Assembly: GCA_003157895.1 (NCBI GenBank)
Contig: PMKW01000107.1
Location: 1 to 5,978 of the forward strand
Source: Methanoregula sp.
GTDB lineage: Archaea; Halobacteriota; Methanomicrobia; Methanomicrobiales; Methanospirillaceae
Length of the DNA stretch: 5,978 bases
Reading direction: 5' to 3'
Below, in pieces: positions 1-5,324 of this stretch. The translations under genes and the position numbers were made by a program. Under the pieces are notes generated by a model. It ran no database searches. It was given only the letters and a program-made list of their open reading frames with translations, and was not told the DNA's origin. The stretch's first letter is position 1, and every line of letters starts with the position of its first letter.

Positions 1-1
1 T

Positions 2-82
2 GGCAGCTACACCCACCTGCACCCCGTTGCAAGTAAGGGCATGTTCCGGTATTTTGTCGGGCTGTGCAAAAAGAAGCACTGA
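2..82 (+). CDS. C-terminal end of an unidentified protein (partial, runs off left edge)
   Basis: The frame starting at base 2 is open from the left edge to a TGA at 80-82 and encodes 26 residues ending in a basic tail (two Lys-rich triplets before a final His). Codons are strongly G/C-ending, as in the confident genes of this window, which supports real coding. The visible residues (a Tyr-Thr-His-Leu-His-Pro stretch, then Gly-Met-Phe-Arg-Tyr-Phe) are not enough for me to name a family. The gene converges on the minus-strand zinc-ribbon gene that ends at 148, and the 65-bp gap holds two small hairpins. It could be chance, since 26 codons is short, but the codon choice and the convergent layout make a real gene end more likely. 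Confidence 0.5.
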   Translation, partial: GSYTHLHPVASKGMFRYFVGLCKKKH

Positions 83-83
83 A

Positions 84-105
84 CCCGGTCCTTTGGCGGA
101 CCCGG
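84..105 (+). terminator. weak hairpin after the left-edge gene
   Basis: A stem of five pairs (87-91 with 98-102), one C-C mismatch, then two more G-C pairs (84-85 with 104-105) encloses a 6-nt loop, starting 2 nt after the stop at 82. It is followed by an A-rich stretch, not a T-tract, so a terminator role on the plus strand is only suggested by position. Confidence 0.25.
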
Positions 106-124
106 GAAAATAAGCGGGTCATCC

Positions 125-142
125 TCCGGCAGCCGGGCCGGA
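125..142 (-). terminator. hairpin downstream of the triple zinc-ribbon gene
   Basis: A perfect 6-bp inverted repeat, TCCGGC (125-130) and GCCGGA (137-142), with a 6-nt loop, lies 5 nt beyond the stop of the minus-strand gene ending at 148. A short T4 stretch follows on the minus strand near 107-110. Position and symmetry suggest transcript-end processing or termination; there is no strong T-tract. Confidence 0.3.
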
Positions 143-147
143 TCAGA

Positions 148-891
148 TTACTGCTGGACTGGCGGAGTATCGCTGAAGACCGCAGTACCCTGATTACCGA
201 CAACGGTTTTTTTCTTCAGGGTTAGCTGCGGCGTTTCCCCGGTAGCCGCAACCTCCGTTTCAGGAATGATCTTCGAAAGGGATTCGAGCAGTCCGGGAGC
301 CACAGAATTATTTGAAGCCCCGACAGAGGCACCGGCAGGATTCATGAAAATAAATACCCCGATGATGACCACAATGATAAGAATTACCAATGCGATACCA
401 ATTGCCGACTTAGGGTATGATCGGGAATGTCCGGGGCGGACTGCCCGGGGTTGTACTGGTACTGCGGCCGGATCCACCCGGGACCTGGCTGCCGTGATCT
501 GCGGCGGACCTTCTCTGAGGTCCGCCCCGATCCGTACTTTCCTTCCCTGAATCCTTTGTTCCTGTACCCTTCCGGTGGGTTCAATATCCTCAAGAGCTGT
601 TCCGCATTTTTTACAATAGAAGAGACTGGTTCCGAAGTTCTCAAAACCGCAGCGGGGACAACCCTTCGATGGTCTCGCTGGAGGAACCGATGGCAAGATC
701 TGTGCGGGCGCTGACAGCGGCGAACCGCACCTGTCACAGAATCGTGATTGTGCGTCGGCCTGCATTTTCCCGCACCTCCGGCAGACCGGGAGATCGGGTA
801 ATTCGGCCGGCAGCTGCGTCCCGCACTTGTGACAAAAAAAGGATGCACCGGCCGGAACGGGAGCACCGCATTTTTTGCATATCCTGCTCAT
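148..891 (-). CDS. single-pass membrane protein with three N-terminal zinc ribbons
   Basis: A 247-residue protein of unknown function. Six CxxC knuckles form three zinc-ribbon pairs: C5/C8 with C20/C23, C37/C40 with C52/C55, and C78/C81 with C93/C96; five of the six are followed by Gly in the form CxxCG typical of DZR/zinc-ribbon domains. A Pro/Arg-rich, probably disordered linker (about 105-160) leads to one hydrophobic helix (about 162-183) and a 64-residue tail rich in Ser, Thr and Val. The basic residues before the helix suggest that the ribbons are cytoplasmic and the tail outside. The ATG at 889-891 has a GAGGG Shine-Dalgarno (899-903) at 7-nt spacing, which supports this start. The gene is divergent from ilvE and the mini-ORF; the shared upstream region holds the 951-968 dyad. 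Zinc ribbons here may bind protein partners or nucleic acid, but no enzymatic motif is seen. Confidence is high that it is a real gene and low on role. Confidence 0.9.
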   Translation of the reverse strand: MSRICKKCGAPVPAGASFFCHKCGTQLPAELPDLPVCRRCGKMQADAQSRFCDRCGSPLSAPAQILPSVPPARPSKGCPRCGFENFGTSLFYCKKCGTALEDIEPTGRVQEQRIQGRKVRIGADLREGPPQITAARSRVDPAAVPVQPRAVRPGHSRSYPKSAIGIALVILIIVVIIGVFIFMNPAGASVGASNNSVAPGLLESLSKIIPETEVAATGETPQLTLKKKTVVGNQGTAVFSDTPPVQQ

Positions 892-950
892 TGTTTTTCC
901 CTCAAGAATTCACTATGCACCGGGTGGTGGTTAAGCATTTGCTCCGTACC

Positions 951-968
951 AATACGATGGCTCGTATT
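951..968. promoter_or_regulatory. perfect 7+4+7 inverted repeat, candidate operator
   Basis: AATACGA (951-957) and TCGTATT (962-968) are exact reverse complements separated by TGGC. The 18-bp dyad sits in the divergent gap, 59 bp before the zinc-ribbon gene's ATG at 891 and 28 bp before the mini-ORF ATG at 997. Size and symmetry fit binding by a dimeric helix-turn-helix regulator, and the left arm lies roughly where the TATA element of the rightward transcript would be expected. An RNA hairpin is the alternative. No T-tract follows, so it is not a terminator. Confidence 0.4.
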
Positions 969-996
969 TCTGCAAAGAAACCAAAGGAGATACGCC

Positions 997-1056
997 ATGG
1001 TACCCTCAGGTTTTCCGGTTAAAAGAAAAAACTACAAGAACCCCTGCATCGCATGA
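997..1056 (+). CDS. 19-codon open frame just upstream of ilvE (possible leader peptide)
   Basis: ATG at 997-999 is preceded by AGGAG (985-989) at 7-nt spacing, the best plus-strand Shine-Dalgarno in the divergent region. The frame encodes 19 residues (begins MVPSGFPV, then a basic KRKNYKN core, ends PCIA) and stops with TGA at 1054-1056, 6 nt before the ilvE ATG. The ilvE start has no recognisable Shine-Dalgarno of its own, so termination-reinitiation could supply ribosomes to ilvE. Branched-chain codons are only modestly present (two Val, one Ile, no Leu), so classical attenuation by amino-acid starvation is not clearly indicated. Too short to be certain that it is translated; the alternative is that ilvE uses a short leader from a TATA-like element near 1017-1026 and the frame is chance. 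Confidence 0.4.
   Translation: MVPSGFPVKRKNYKNPCIA
1017..1026 (+). promoter_or_regulatory. A/T-rich TATA-like element before ilvE
   Basis: GGTTAAAAGA lies about 40 bp before the ilvE ATG, so a start site 25-27 bp downstream would give a leader of roughly 15 nt. This would explain the absent Shine-Dalgarno. The match to an archaeal TATA box is poor, and the element lies inside the mini-ORF at 997-1056. Confidence 0.25.
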
Positions 1057-1062
1057 ACAAGT

Positions 1063-1935
1063 ATGATCATCTATATTGATGGGAAGTACCTTCCGGAAGA
1101 CCAGGCAAAAATATCGGTTTTCGATCACGGGTTCCTGTATGGCGATGGTGTCTTTGAAGGCATCCGTGCCTACAACGGGAAAGTTTTCCGGCTCAAGGAA
1201 CATATTGACCGGATGTACGATTCGGCAAAAACGATCGATCTTGTCCCCCCGCTGACAAAGGATGAGATGACAGAGGTTATCTGTGAGGTTCTGCGGAAGA
1301 ATAAGCTTGACAACGCCTATATACGCCCGATCATCAGCCGCGGTCACGGCGATCTCGGCCTTGACCCGCGCAAATGCCCGAAACCCACGGTCGTGGTTAT
1401 TGCCGTCACGTGGGGAGCGATGTATGGCGACCTGTATGAGAAGGGACTCAGGGCGATCACGGTCTCTGTCCGCCGCAACCCTGCCTGCGCCCTGCCCCCC
1501 AATGTGAAGAGCATGAACTACCTTAACAATATACTTGCCAAGATCGAGGCCAATTACAAGGGAGGCGACGAGGCGATCTTCTTTGATACCAATGGTTATA
1601 TCTCGGAAGGGAGCGGGGACAACCTGTATATAGTCAAGAATGGCGAGATTATTACTCCACCGACCCTTAATAATCTGCGCGGGATCTCCCGGATGGTAAT
1701 TCTCGAGATTGCTAAATCACTGGGAATCACGGTAAAGGAGCAGGATCTCGGGTACTTTGATCTTTACACTGCCGATGAGCTGATCTGCTCCGGTACTGCT
1801 GCTGAAGTTGCCCCGATAACCTGGTGTGACGGCCGCGTAATCGGCAGCGGGAAACCCGGGCCGGTGACCCGGCAGCTGATGGCCGCGTTTAAAAGGGTCA
1901 CGGAAACGGAAGGGTATCCCATCCATAAAAAATAA
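1063..1935 (+). CDS. ilvE: branched-chain amino acid aminotransferase
   Basis: A 290-residue class IV PLP-dependent aminotransferase that reversibly transfers the amino group between glutamate/2-oxoglutarate and valine, leucine or isoleucine and their keto acids, the last step of branched-chain synthesis; cytoplasmic. Family landmarks: the N-terminal block with Y26 and FEGIRAY (31-37); R50 in the EHIDRM segment, which aligns with the phosphate-binding Arg of E. coli IlvE; the PLP lysine K149 in [18 protein letters not shown] (178-183) with E182 near the pyridine nitrogen; LRGISR (205-210); and [10 protein letters not shown] (243-252). Length fits the family (about 285-310). D-amino acid aminotransferase or aminodeoxychorismate lyase share the fold, but the FEGIR and GTAAEV blocks favour BCAT. 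No Shine-Dalgarno precedes the ATG at 1063; see the mini-ORF that ends 6 nt upstream. No other pathway genes are adjacent. The stop at 1933-1935 runs straight into a T5 tract. Confidence 0.95.
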   Translation: MIIYIDGKYLPEDQAKISVFDHGFLYGDGVFEGIRAYNGKVFRLKEHIDRMYDSAKTIDLVPPLTKDEMTEVICEVLRKNKLDNAYIRPIISRGHGDLGLDPRKCPKPTVVVIAVTWGAMYGDLYEKGLRAITVSVRRNPACALPPNVKSMNYLNNILAKIEANYKGGDEAIFFDTNGYISEGSGDNLYIVKNGEIITPPTLNNLRGISRMVILEIAKSLGITVKEQDLGYFDLYTADELICSGTAAEVAPITWCDGRVIGSGKPGPVTRQLMAAFKRVTETEGYPIHKK

Positions 1936-1936
1936 C

Positions 1937-1941
1937 TTTTT
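1937..1941 (+). terminator. short T-tract after ilvE
   Basis: A T5 run begins 1 nt after the ilvE stop codon, and a longer T7 run sits at 2044-2050. Oligo-T runs terminate archaeal RNA polymerase; the second is the stronger candidate. Between them is A/T-rich, non-coding sequence with a short direct repeat, ATTGGCG at 1997-2003 and 2011-2017. Confidence 0.35.
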
Positions 1942-2117
1942 AGAGGAACTCCAAATCACACTTCAGGACATTATCTGAGTATCCAGAAAAAATATTATTG
2001 GCGTTTTTGCATTGGCGGATGGAACGGTAACCGGTGAGCCCCATTTTTTTCTTATTACCGAATGGTAAAATATGGTTTCAATGCCAGGATCTTTCCCATG
2101 ACCGGGTTCCATAACCT

Positions 2118-2126
2118 ATTTATGAC
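2118..2126 (+). promoter_or_regulatory. TATA-like box of the tRNA-Glu gene
   Basis: ATTTATGAC lies about 30 bp before the first tRNA base (2154). With the usual 25-27 bp spacing, transcription would begin around 2147-2149, a few bases upstream of the mature 5' end, as is common for archaeal tRNA genes. Confidence 0.4.
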
Positions 2127-2153
2127 GTGAGGTAAAATCAGTATGAACACGTC

Positions 2154-2228
2154 GCTGCTATAGTGTAGTCCGGCCAATCATGCGGGCCTTTCACGCCCGC
2201 GACTGGGGTTCGAATCCCCATAGCAGCA
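2154..2228 (+). tRNA. tRNA-Glu, anticodon TTC
   Basis: The 75 bases fold as a complete cloverleaf. The acceptor stem is GCTGCTA (2154-2160) with TAGCAGC (2221-2227), seven perfect pairs, and the discriminator A is at 2228. The D arm follows the pattern of other archaeal tRNA-Glu genes (three pairs, the first a G-T). The anticodon stem CGGGC/GCCCG (2183-2187, 2195-2199) closes the loop CTTTCAC, with anticodon TTC at 2190-2192 reading GAA/GAG. The T arm is TGGGG-TTCGAAT-CCCCA. No CCA is encoded, so the end is added after transcription, as in many archaeal tRNAs. No intron is present. It stands alone, flanked by its own promoter and T-rich end. Confidence 0.97.
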
Positions 2229-2243
2229 CTTTGCCGCTGATGG

Positions 2244-2265
2244 TTCTTTTCTTTTTGGTGTTTTT
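2244..2265 (+). terminator. T-rich terminator of the tRNA gene
   Basis: Three T-tracts (2247-2250, 2252-2256, 2261-2265) separated by one to four other bases begin 18 nt after the tRNA end. This clustered oligo-T arrangement is the usual archaeal terminator, and no hairpin is required. Confidence 0.5.
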
Positions 2266-2325
2266 CCGGAAGTAATATTGAATCGTGCATCACCCGCTGC
2301 AGTTTTATGAATCGCGTCTTTATCG

Positions 2326-2334
2326 GATATATAA
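2326..2334 (+). promoter_or_regulatory. strong TATA-like sequence upstream of the IPT/PEGA gene (distal)
   Basis: ATATATAAT is the best TATA match in the gap between the tRNA and the IPT/PEGA gene. A start site near 2356 would give a leader of about 100 nt, but a T7 tract (2359-2365) follows immediately, so productive transcription from here is doubtful. Confidence 0.25.
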
Positions 2335-2392
2335 TGCGAGTATTGCCGACAGAATAGGTTTTTTTCACTACTAAAAAATGGAAATTAACCAT

Positions 2393-2401
2393 ACCTATAT
2401 C
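2393..2401 (+). promoter_or_regulatory. probable promoter TATA box of the IPT/PEGA gene
   Basis: ACCTATATC preceded by AACCAT gives a TATA-like box at a useful distance: a start 25-27 bp downstream (about 2423) yields a leader of about 30 nt containing the AAGGA Shine-Dalgarno at 2441-2445, 9 nt before the ATG at 2455. Confidence 0.4.
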
Positions 2402-2454
2402 AGATACCAGCACCAAATTTCGGCATTCAAAAAAAGCAATAAGGAAGTACGAGT

Positions 2455-3234
2455 ATGAAACGATCCTCTCTCTTTGTCTGTCTGGTCCTCCTGCTGGTTG
2501 TAACGGTAATACCGGCTGCCGCATCGCCGATAATTTCCGGTATCTCCCCGACAACTGCACCCACTACAGGTGATGTTACCGTCACGATCACCGGTACCGG
2601 TTTTAATTCCCAGACTAAGGTATGGTTAAACACAGATTATGCCGCGGACACCATATACGGCACGATTATCAGTATGAGTCCTACGTCGATTACCTGCACG
2701 TTTTCGCTCCGCGATCAGACCCCCGCCCAGTATAATGTCTGGATCAACAGTCCCTTCACCGATCCTGCTGGCACTTACCATTCCCAGGATGTCGCTGAAG
2801 CCGCCTCGGCCTTCAAGATGTACCAGGGTACTGTCATAACTGTACCGGTTACGACCGAACCCCTGACCACGTATACCACCCCGGTACCCGCGGATGGCAG
2901 TATCTTTGTATCATCCTATCCATCCGGGGCAAATGTTTATCTCGATAACGAGTACATGGGACTGACACCCCTCACACTGAATAATATCGAAAACGGGATA
3001 CATCCCGTCATGGTCAGGCTTGCCGGTTACTGGGATTGGACAAGAACTGTGGATGTGTATGGCGATTCGTCATCATTATCTGCCACGCTCATCCCTGTGA
3101 CAACAACGACTACCGTAATAACTACCATTCCCACCACCGTTGCAACAGTCCGGAAAACTGTTTCGCCTCTCGGAGCCGAAATCGGGATTATTGCAATAAT
3201 GGGTGCTGCACTTCTTCTGATAAAACGGAAATAA
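2455..3234 (+). CDS. secreted, membrane-anchored surface protein with IPT/TIG and PEGA domains
   Basis: A 259-residue cell-surface protein of unknown specific role. Residues 1-24 form a signal peptide (basic MKR, a Leu/Val core, then AAAS before the mature chain). Residues 25-122 match an IPT/TIG immunoglobulin-like fold, opening with ISGISPTTAP and the TVTITGTGF strand. A Thr/Pro linker leads to a PEGA domain (about 149-213), recognisable from IFVSSYPSGANVYLDN and the later GYWDW; the name motif reads PSGA here. A Thr-rich stretch (215-232) is followed by a hydrophobic helix (about 239-256) and a KRK tail, so the C-terminus probably stays in the membrane. IPT and PEGA domains are common carbohydrate- or protein-binding modules in methanogen surface proteins. 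The ATG at 2455 has AAGGA upstream at 9 nt. It appears monocistronic, between its own promoter and a T8 terminator. Confidence 0.9.
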   Translation: MKRSSLFVCLVLLLVVTVIPAAASPIISGISPTTAPTTGDVTVTITGTGFNSQTKVWLNTDYAADTIYGTIISMSPTSITCTFSLRDQTPAQYNVWINSPFTDPAGTYHSQDVAEAASAFKMYQGTVITVPVTTEPLTTYTTPVPADGSIFVSSYPSGANVYLDNEYMGLTPLTLNNIENGIHPVMVRLAGYWDWTRTVDVYGDSSSLSATLIPVTTTTTVITTIPTTVATVRKTVSPLGAEIGIIAIMGAALLLIKRK

Positions 3235-3239
3235 TCTCC

Positions 3240-3247
3240 TTTTTTTT
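3240..3247 (+). terminator. T8 terminator of the IPT/PEGA gene
   Basis: Eight consecutive T residues begin 5 nt after the stop codon (TAA at 3232-3234), followed by further A/T-rich sequence. This is a typical archaeal oligo-T terminator without a stem. Confidence 0.55.
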
Positions 3248-3362
3248 AATTTATTAATTTGCTGCAGAGTTCCATTGAAAAATACTGCAGGGGACTTTCA
3301 GATCCTGCTGCCTGTTTTGAAATGAGGGGGACATCTAAACCCAAAACGGGCCGGCCGGGATT

Positions 3363-3618
3363 ATGTCATCGACACGGAAGGAGTATTTCAACAAACAGCC
3401 GGGGATCGAAACGTTCAGGACTCCAGACAGGGATGGGAAAAGCCGGTGTAACTCCCTTCATTCCTCCTTCGTCCGTTCGCTCCAGCGAAACGGTATTTCT
3501 GCCGTACTCAGTATCCGCAGAACACGGAGATAACATTTAGACCTTAATGTACATCCTTATAACAGGATCGGGAAAAATCTCCTGGCAGTATACCTGTTCT
3601 GGGTCTTTCTTTTTGTGA
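3363..3618 (+). pseudogene. possible decayed pyridoxamine 5'-phosphate oxidase-like (flavin-binding) gene
   Basis: Within the 460-bp stretch from 3235 to 3694, which has no intact gene, the frame from ATG 3363 begins MSSTRKEYFNKQPGIETF and continues to a PDRDGK segment. That resembles the opening of small FMN-binding proteins of the pyridoxamine phosphate oxidase-like fold, where a short helix is followed by a strand and an ASDxDGK-like turn. From about 3433-3440, at GGGAAAAG, the resemblance moves to the +1 frame (GVTPFIPPSSV, then ETVFL), reaches an in-frame TAG at 3538-3540, and continues as LMYILITGSGKISW before TGA at 3616-3618. One frameshift plus one stop would make it a pseudogene. 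Without joining, the first frame gives a 56-residue peptide that stops at 3531-3533. The family match is from memory and weak; chance similarity is possible. The rest of the gap (3248-3362, 3619-3667) shows nothing I can assign. Confidence 0.3.
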
Positions 3619-3667
3619 TATTCCCGTTGTGCCCGCTATTTTTTTACACTGACCGGTACTGGGCTTC

Positions 3668-3696
3668 CGGAAAAAAAGAGAAGTTCCGTTTTTTTT
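3668..3696. terminator. hairpin with T-tracts on both strands between convergent units
   Basis: CGGAA (3668-3672) pairs with TTCCG (3684-3688) around an 11-nt A-rich loop and is followed on the plus strand by T8 (3689-3696). Read from the minus strand, the A7 at 3671-3677 becomes a T7 tract 18 nt after the stop codon of the 516-residue protein's gene. The element can therefore end transcripts from both sides; the plus-strand T8 overlaps the last codon of the minus-strand gene by two bases. Confidence 0.5.
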
Positions 3697-5245
3697 ATTC
3701 TGCAGCAGTCGCCGTAGTATTAACTGCTATCAGAGATACCTGGAACTCGACAATTCCTTTCGGGCTGGTTGTTACAGCATGTTTCATGAGCGTGCCATCT
3801 TTGTAGACTTCGACGGCAAGTTCGTCAGATGACCCATCGGATTTCTGGATGGATACGACAACCGGGCCATTGGATGTCGAGATCTGGTAGAACTGACTGC
3901 CGCTGTCGGTCACTTCCCTCGACCATTCCGGCGTGCCAACGGTACCGGAATATTTATTGGGATATATCACCTTAACCCAGACACCGCTTGCCGGAGTCAG
4001 GAGGGAGGGTGTTGTTACCTGTTGCGGGGCAGTGGTCGGAGTCATGGTTGTAGCAACTGTCGTAACCGTTGTCCGTGGAACGGTTGTTGCAGGAACCGTT
4101 ATTTCAGGTGTGGGGGTTATCTTTGTTGTTCCTGCCTGACCTTGCATGAAAAAATACGCACCAGCAATCACCGCAAGAACGACAAGCGCGAGAACCGCGA
4201 TCAGTTTAAACGAGATCTTTCGCGGGGGAGGGAACGGAGGCAGCGATCCCGGCACCGGAAGAGCGACCGGAGCACCCGACGGTGTTGCGATATCTGATGT
4301 TGTCGAATGCGACAGTACCGGCCACTGCACTCCTCCCGGCTGCGCTGATGCATCAGGAGTATTAACGCCGGCTGCCGGGAGATTCTGGCTGCCAGATTCG
4401 GCCATGTCAGAGGTGTAATATCCCTGTTTTGTCGGGATGAGCGGGGAGGGGGCAGTCCGAGGAACGGAATCTTCGATCAGGGGCTCAATCGAGTGGATTA
4501 CGTCTTCGATCGGGCGATCCCTCTTATCCGTTGCCATTGGGAAAGGAGTGATCTGGACCGGCTGCGGGAACGTACCAGCAACCTCATCCTGCGGCGGGTT
4601 TACGGAGTCCGTTTCTTTTACAACCGGCGTCCCGCACTGGTTGCAGAATGCGGATTCCGGGGGTACACGGTTGCCGCACCGGTTGCAGAATGAGCCCGTG
4701 GGAAGGGAGGATGTTTCAATGGGAACGGGCATTACCGGGGCAGGTTCCACGATCTTGTTCATGGGCCGGGCCACCTCAATCCGCTTCTTCTGTTGCGGAG
4801 TACTGGGGATCTCGACCCAGCGGGGGGCAGATACCGGTGGTTGTTCTGCCGGGGAAGGTTCCGCCTCCCGGGAAAGAGGTGCCTGACTTACCGGATGGTA
4901 GACGGTTGATGTGATGTTCTGCTTCAGCGCCCTGACCCAGTCATCGCATTCGCGCTTCCGTTCCCCGCCGCTGGTTTTGGAGAAGGTGAGAACCATCTGG
5001 CGTGTATTGCCGCTGATGGTGATGATGGAGATCGTAATCGTCGGATCCCGGATGGCATTCTCGCCGCTTTCGACATCCTTTAAGGTAGCAAGGTTGATCT
5101 CCTGGGGAGGAAGGGAATTCTTTTTTATATCAATGAGGACCAGGCGGCGTGTGGTGAGGACGATCTCAAACGACACGGACTTCACTTTTACATTCTGCGT
5201 CTGAAGAACAACGCTCTCATCGCTGTACAGTTCTGGATAACTCAA
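3695..5245 (-). CDS. membrane protein: PH-like domain, zinc ribbon, transmembrane helix, extracellular domain
   Basis: A 516-residue protein of unknown function with clear modules. Residues 1-110 form a compact beta-rich domain ending in an amphipathic helix (ECDDWVRALKQ), the layout of PH/GRAM-like domains. Residues 111-180 are Pro-rich linker. A zinc ribbon follows (C187/C190 and C201/C204, each CxxCG), then a long Pro/Ser/Ala-rich region. One transmembrane helix spans about 346-367, preceded by PPRK, which suggests N-terminus inside. A Thr/Pro stalk (373-414) leads to an exterior domain (about 418-505) opening GVWVKVIYP, predominantly beta-strand by appearance. The start is TTG (5243-5245), supported by AAGGTGG (5250-5256) a few bases upstream and by the absence of an in-frame ATG before residue 161. 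The gene lies 79 bp downstream of serS on the same strand, with no oligo-T terminator in the gap, so read-through is possible. No catalytic motif is visible. A sensor or envelope-organising role is inference. Confidence 0.88.
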   Translation of the reverse strand: MSYPELYSDESVVLQTQNVKVKSVSFEIVLTTRRLVLIDIKKNSLPPQEINLATLKDVESGENAIRDPTITISIITISGNTRQMVLTFSKTSGGERKRECDDWVRALKQNITSTVYHPVSQAPLSREAEPSPAEQPPVSAPRWVEIPSTPQQKKRIEVARPMNKIVEPAPVMPVPIETSSLPTGSFCNRCGNRVPPESAFCNQCGTPVVKETDSVNPPQDEVAGTFPQPVQITPFPMATDKRDRPIEDVIHSIEPLIEDSVPRTAPSPLIPTKQGYYTSDMAESGSQNLPAAGVNTPDASAQPGGVQWPVLSHSTTSDIATPSGAPVALPVPGSLPPFPPPRKISFKLIAVLALVVLAVIAGAYFFMQGQAGTTKITPTPEITVPATTVPRTTVTTVATTMTPTTAPQQVTTPSLLTPASGVWVKVIYPNKYSGTVGTPEWSREVTDSGSQFYQISTSNGPVVVSIQKSDGSSDELAVEVYKDGTLMKHAVTTSPKGIVEFQVSLIAVNTTATAAE

Positions 5246-5249
5246 ACAA

Positions 5250-5270
5250 CCACCTTCTTATTATATATAC
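5250..5270 (-). promoter_or_regulatory. Shine-Dalgarno and adjoining TATA-like tract of the TTG-start gene
   Basis: On the minus strand, GTATATATAA (5270-5261) runs into TAAGA and then AAGGTGG (5256-5250), 4 nt before TTG. The Shine-Dalgarno decides the start. The TATA-like tract is too close to the start codon to act for this frame: 25-27 bp downstream falls at about 5238-5242, inside the coding region. It may be just an A/T-rich leader, with transcription entering from serS or from a box further up such as CTTATCTG near 5289-5282. Confidence 0.35.
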
Positions 5271-5324
5271 GCTGGTATCAGCAGATAAGGATTTCCGGAT
5301 TCTTTTTGATGATATGTCCCTTAA

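Noticed and set aside
266..1022. Several overlapping plus-strand open frames opposite the triple zinc-ribbon gene
   Set aside because: They lie antisense to a gene with six ordered CxxC motifs and a good Shine-Dalgarno, and show only low-complexity or basic translations without domains.
2021..2068. Short symmetrical elements CGGTAACCG (2025-2033) and TTACC-GAAT-GGTAA (2055-2068) between ilvE and the tRNA gene
   Set aside because: Stems of four or five pairs in A/T-rich intergenic DNA are expected by chance, and they are not placed at a promoter or start codon.
1063..2228. Functional link between ilvE (a glutamate-using transaminase) and the neighbouring tRNA-Glu gene
   Set aside because: They are separated by 218 bp with T-tracts and the tRNA has its own promoter; adjacency alone does not support a T-box-like or regulatory link.
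2138..2560. Minus-strand open frame of 140 codons spanning the tRNA gene
   Set aside because: It runs antisense across the whole tRNA-Glu gene and into the signal peptide of the IPT/PEGA gene, and the product resembles no family.
3259..3540. Plus-strand open frame of 93 codons starting at TTG 3259 as an intact gene
   Set aside because: The start is a TTG directly after the T8 terminator with no Shine-Dalgarno; the first part is Cys/Arg/Lys-rich noise. Only its second half fits the proposed pseudogene.
3933..4886. Plus-strand frames rich in Val, Thr, Gly or Arg opposite the 516-residue protein's gene
   Set aside because: They are complements of the Thr/Pro-rich stalk and linkers, so the repetitive look comes from the real gene's codons.
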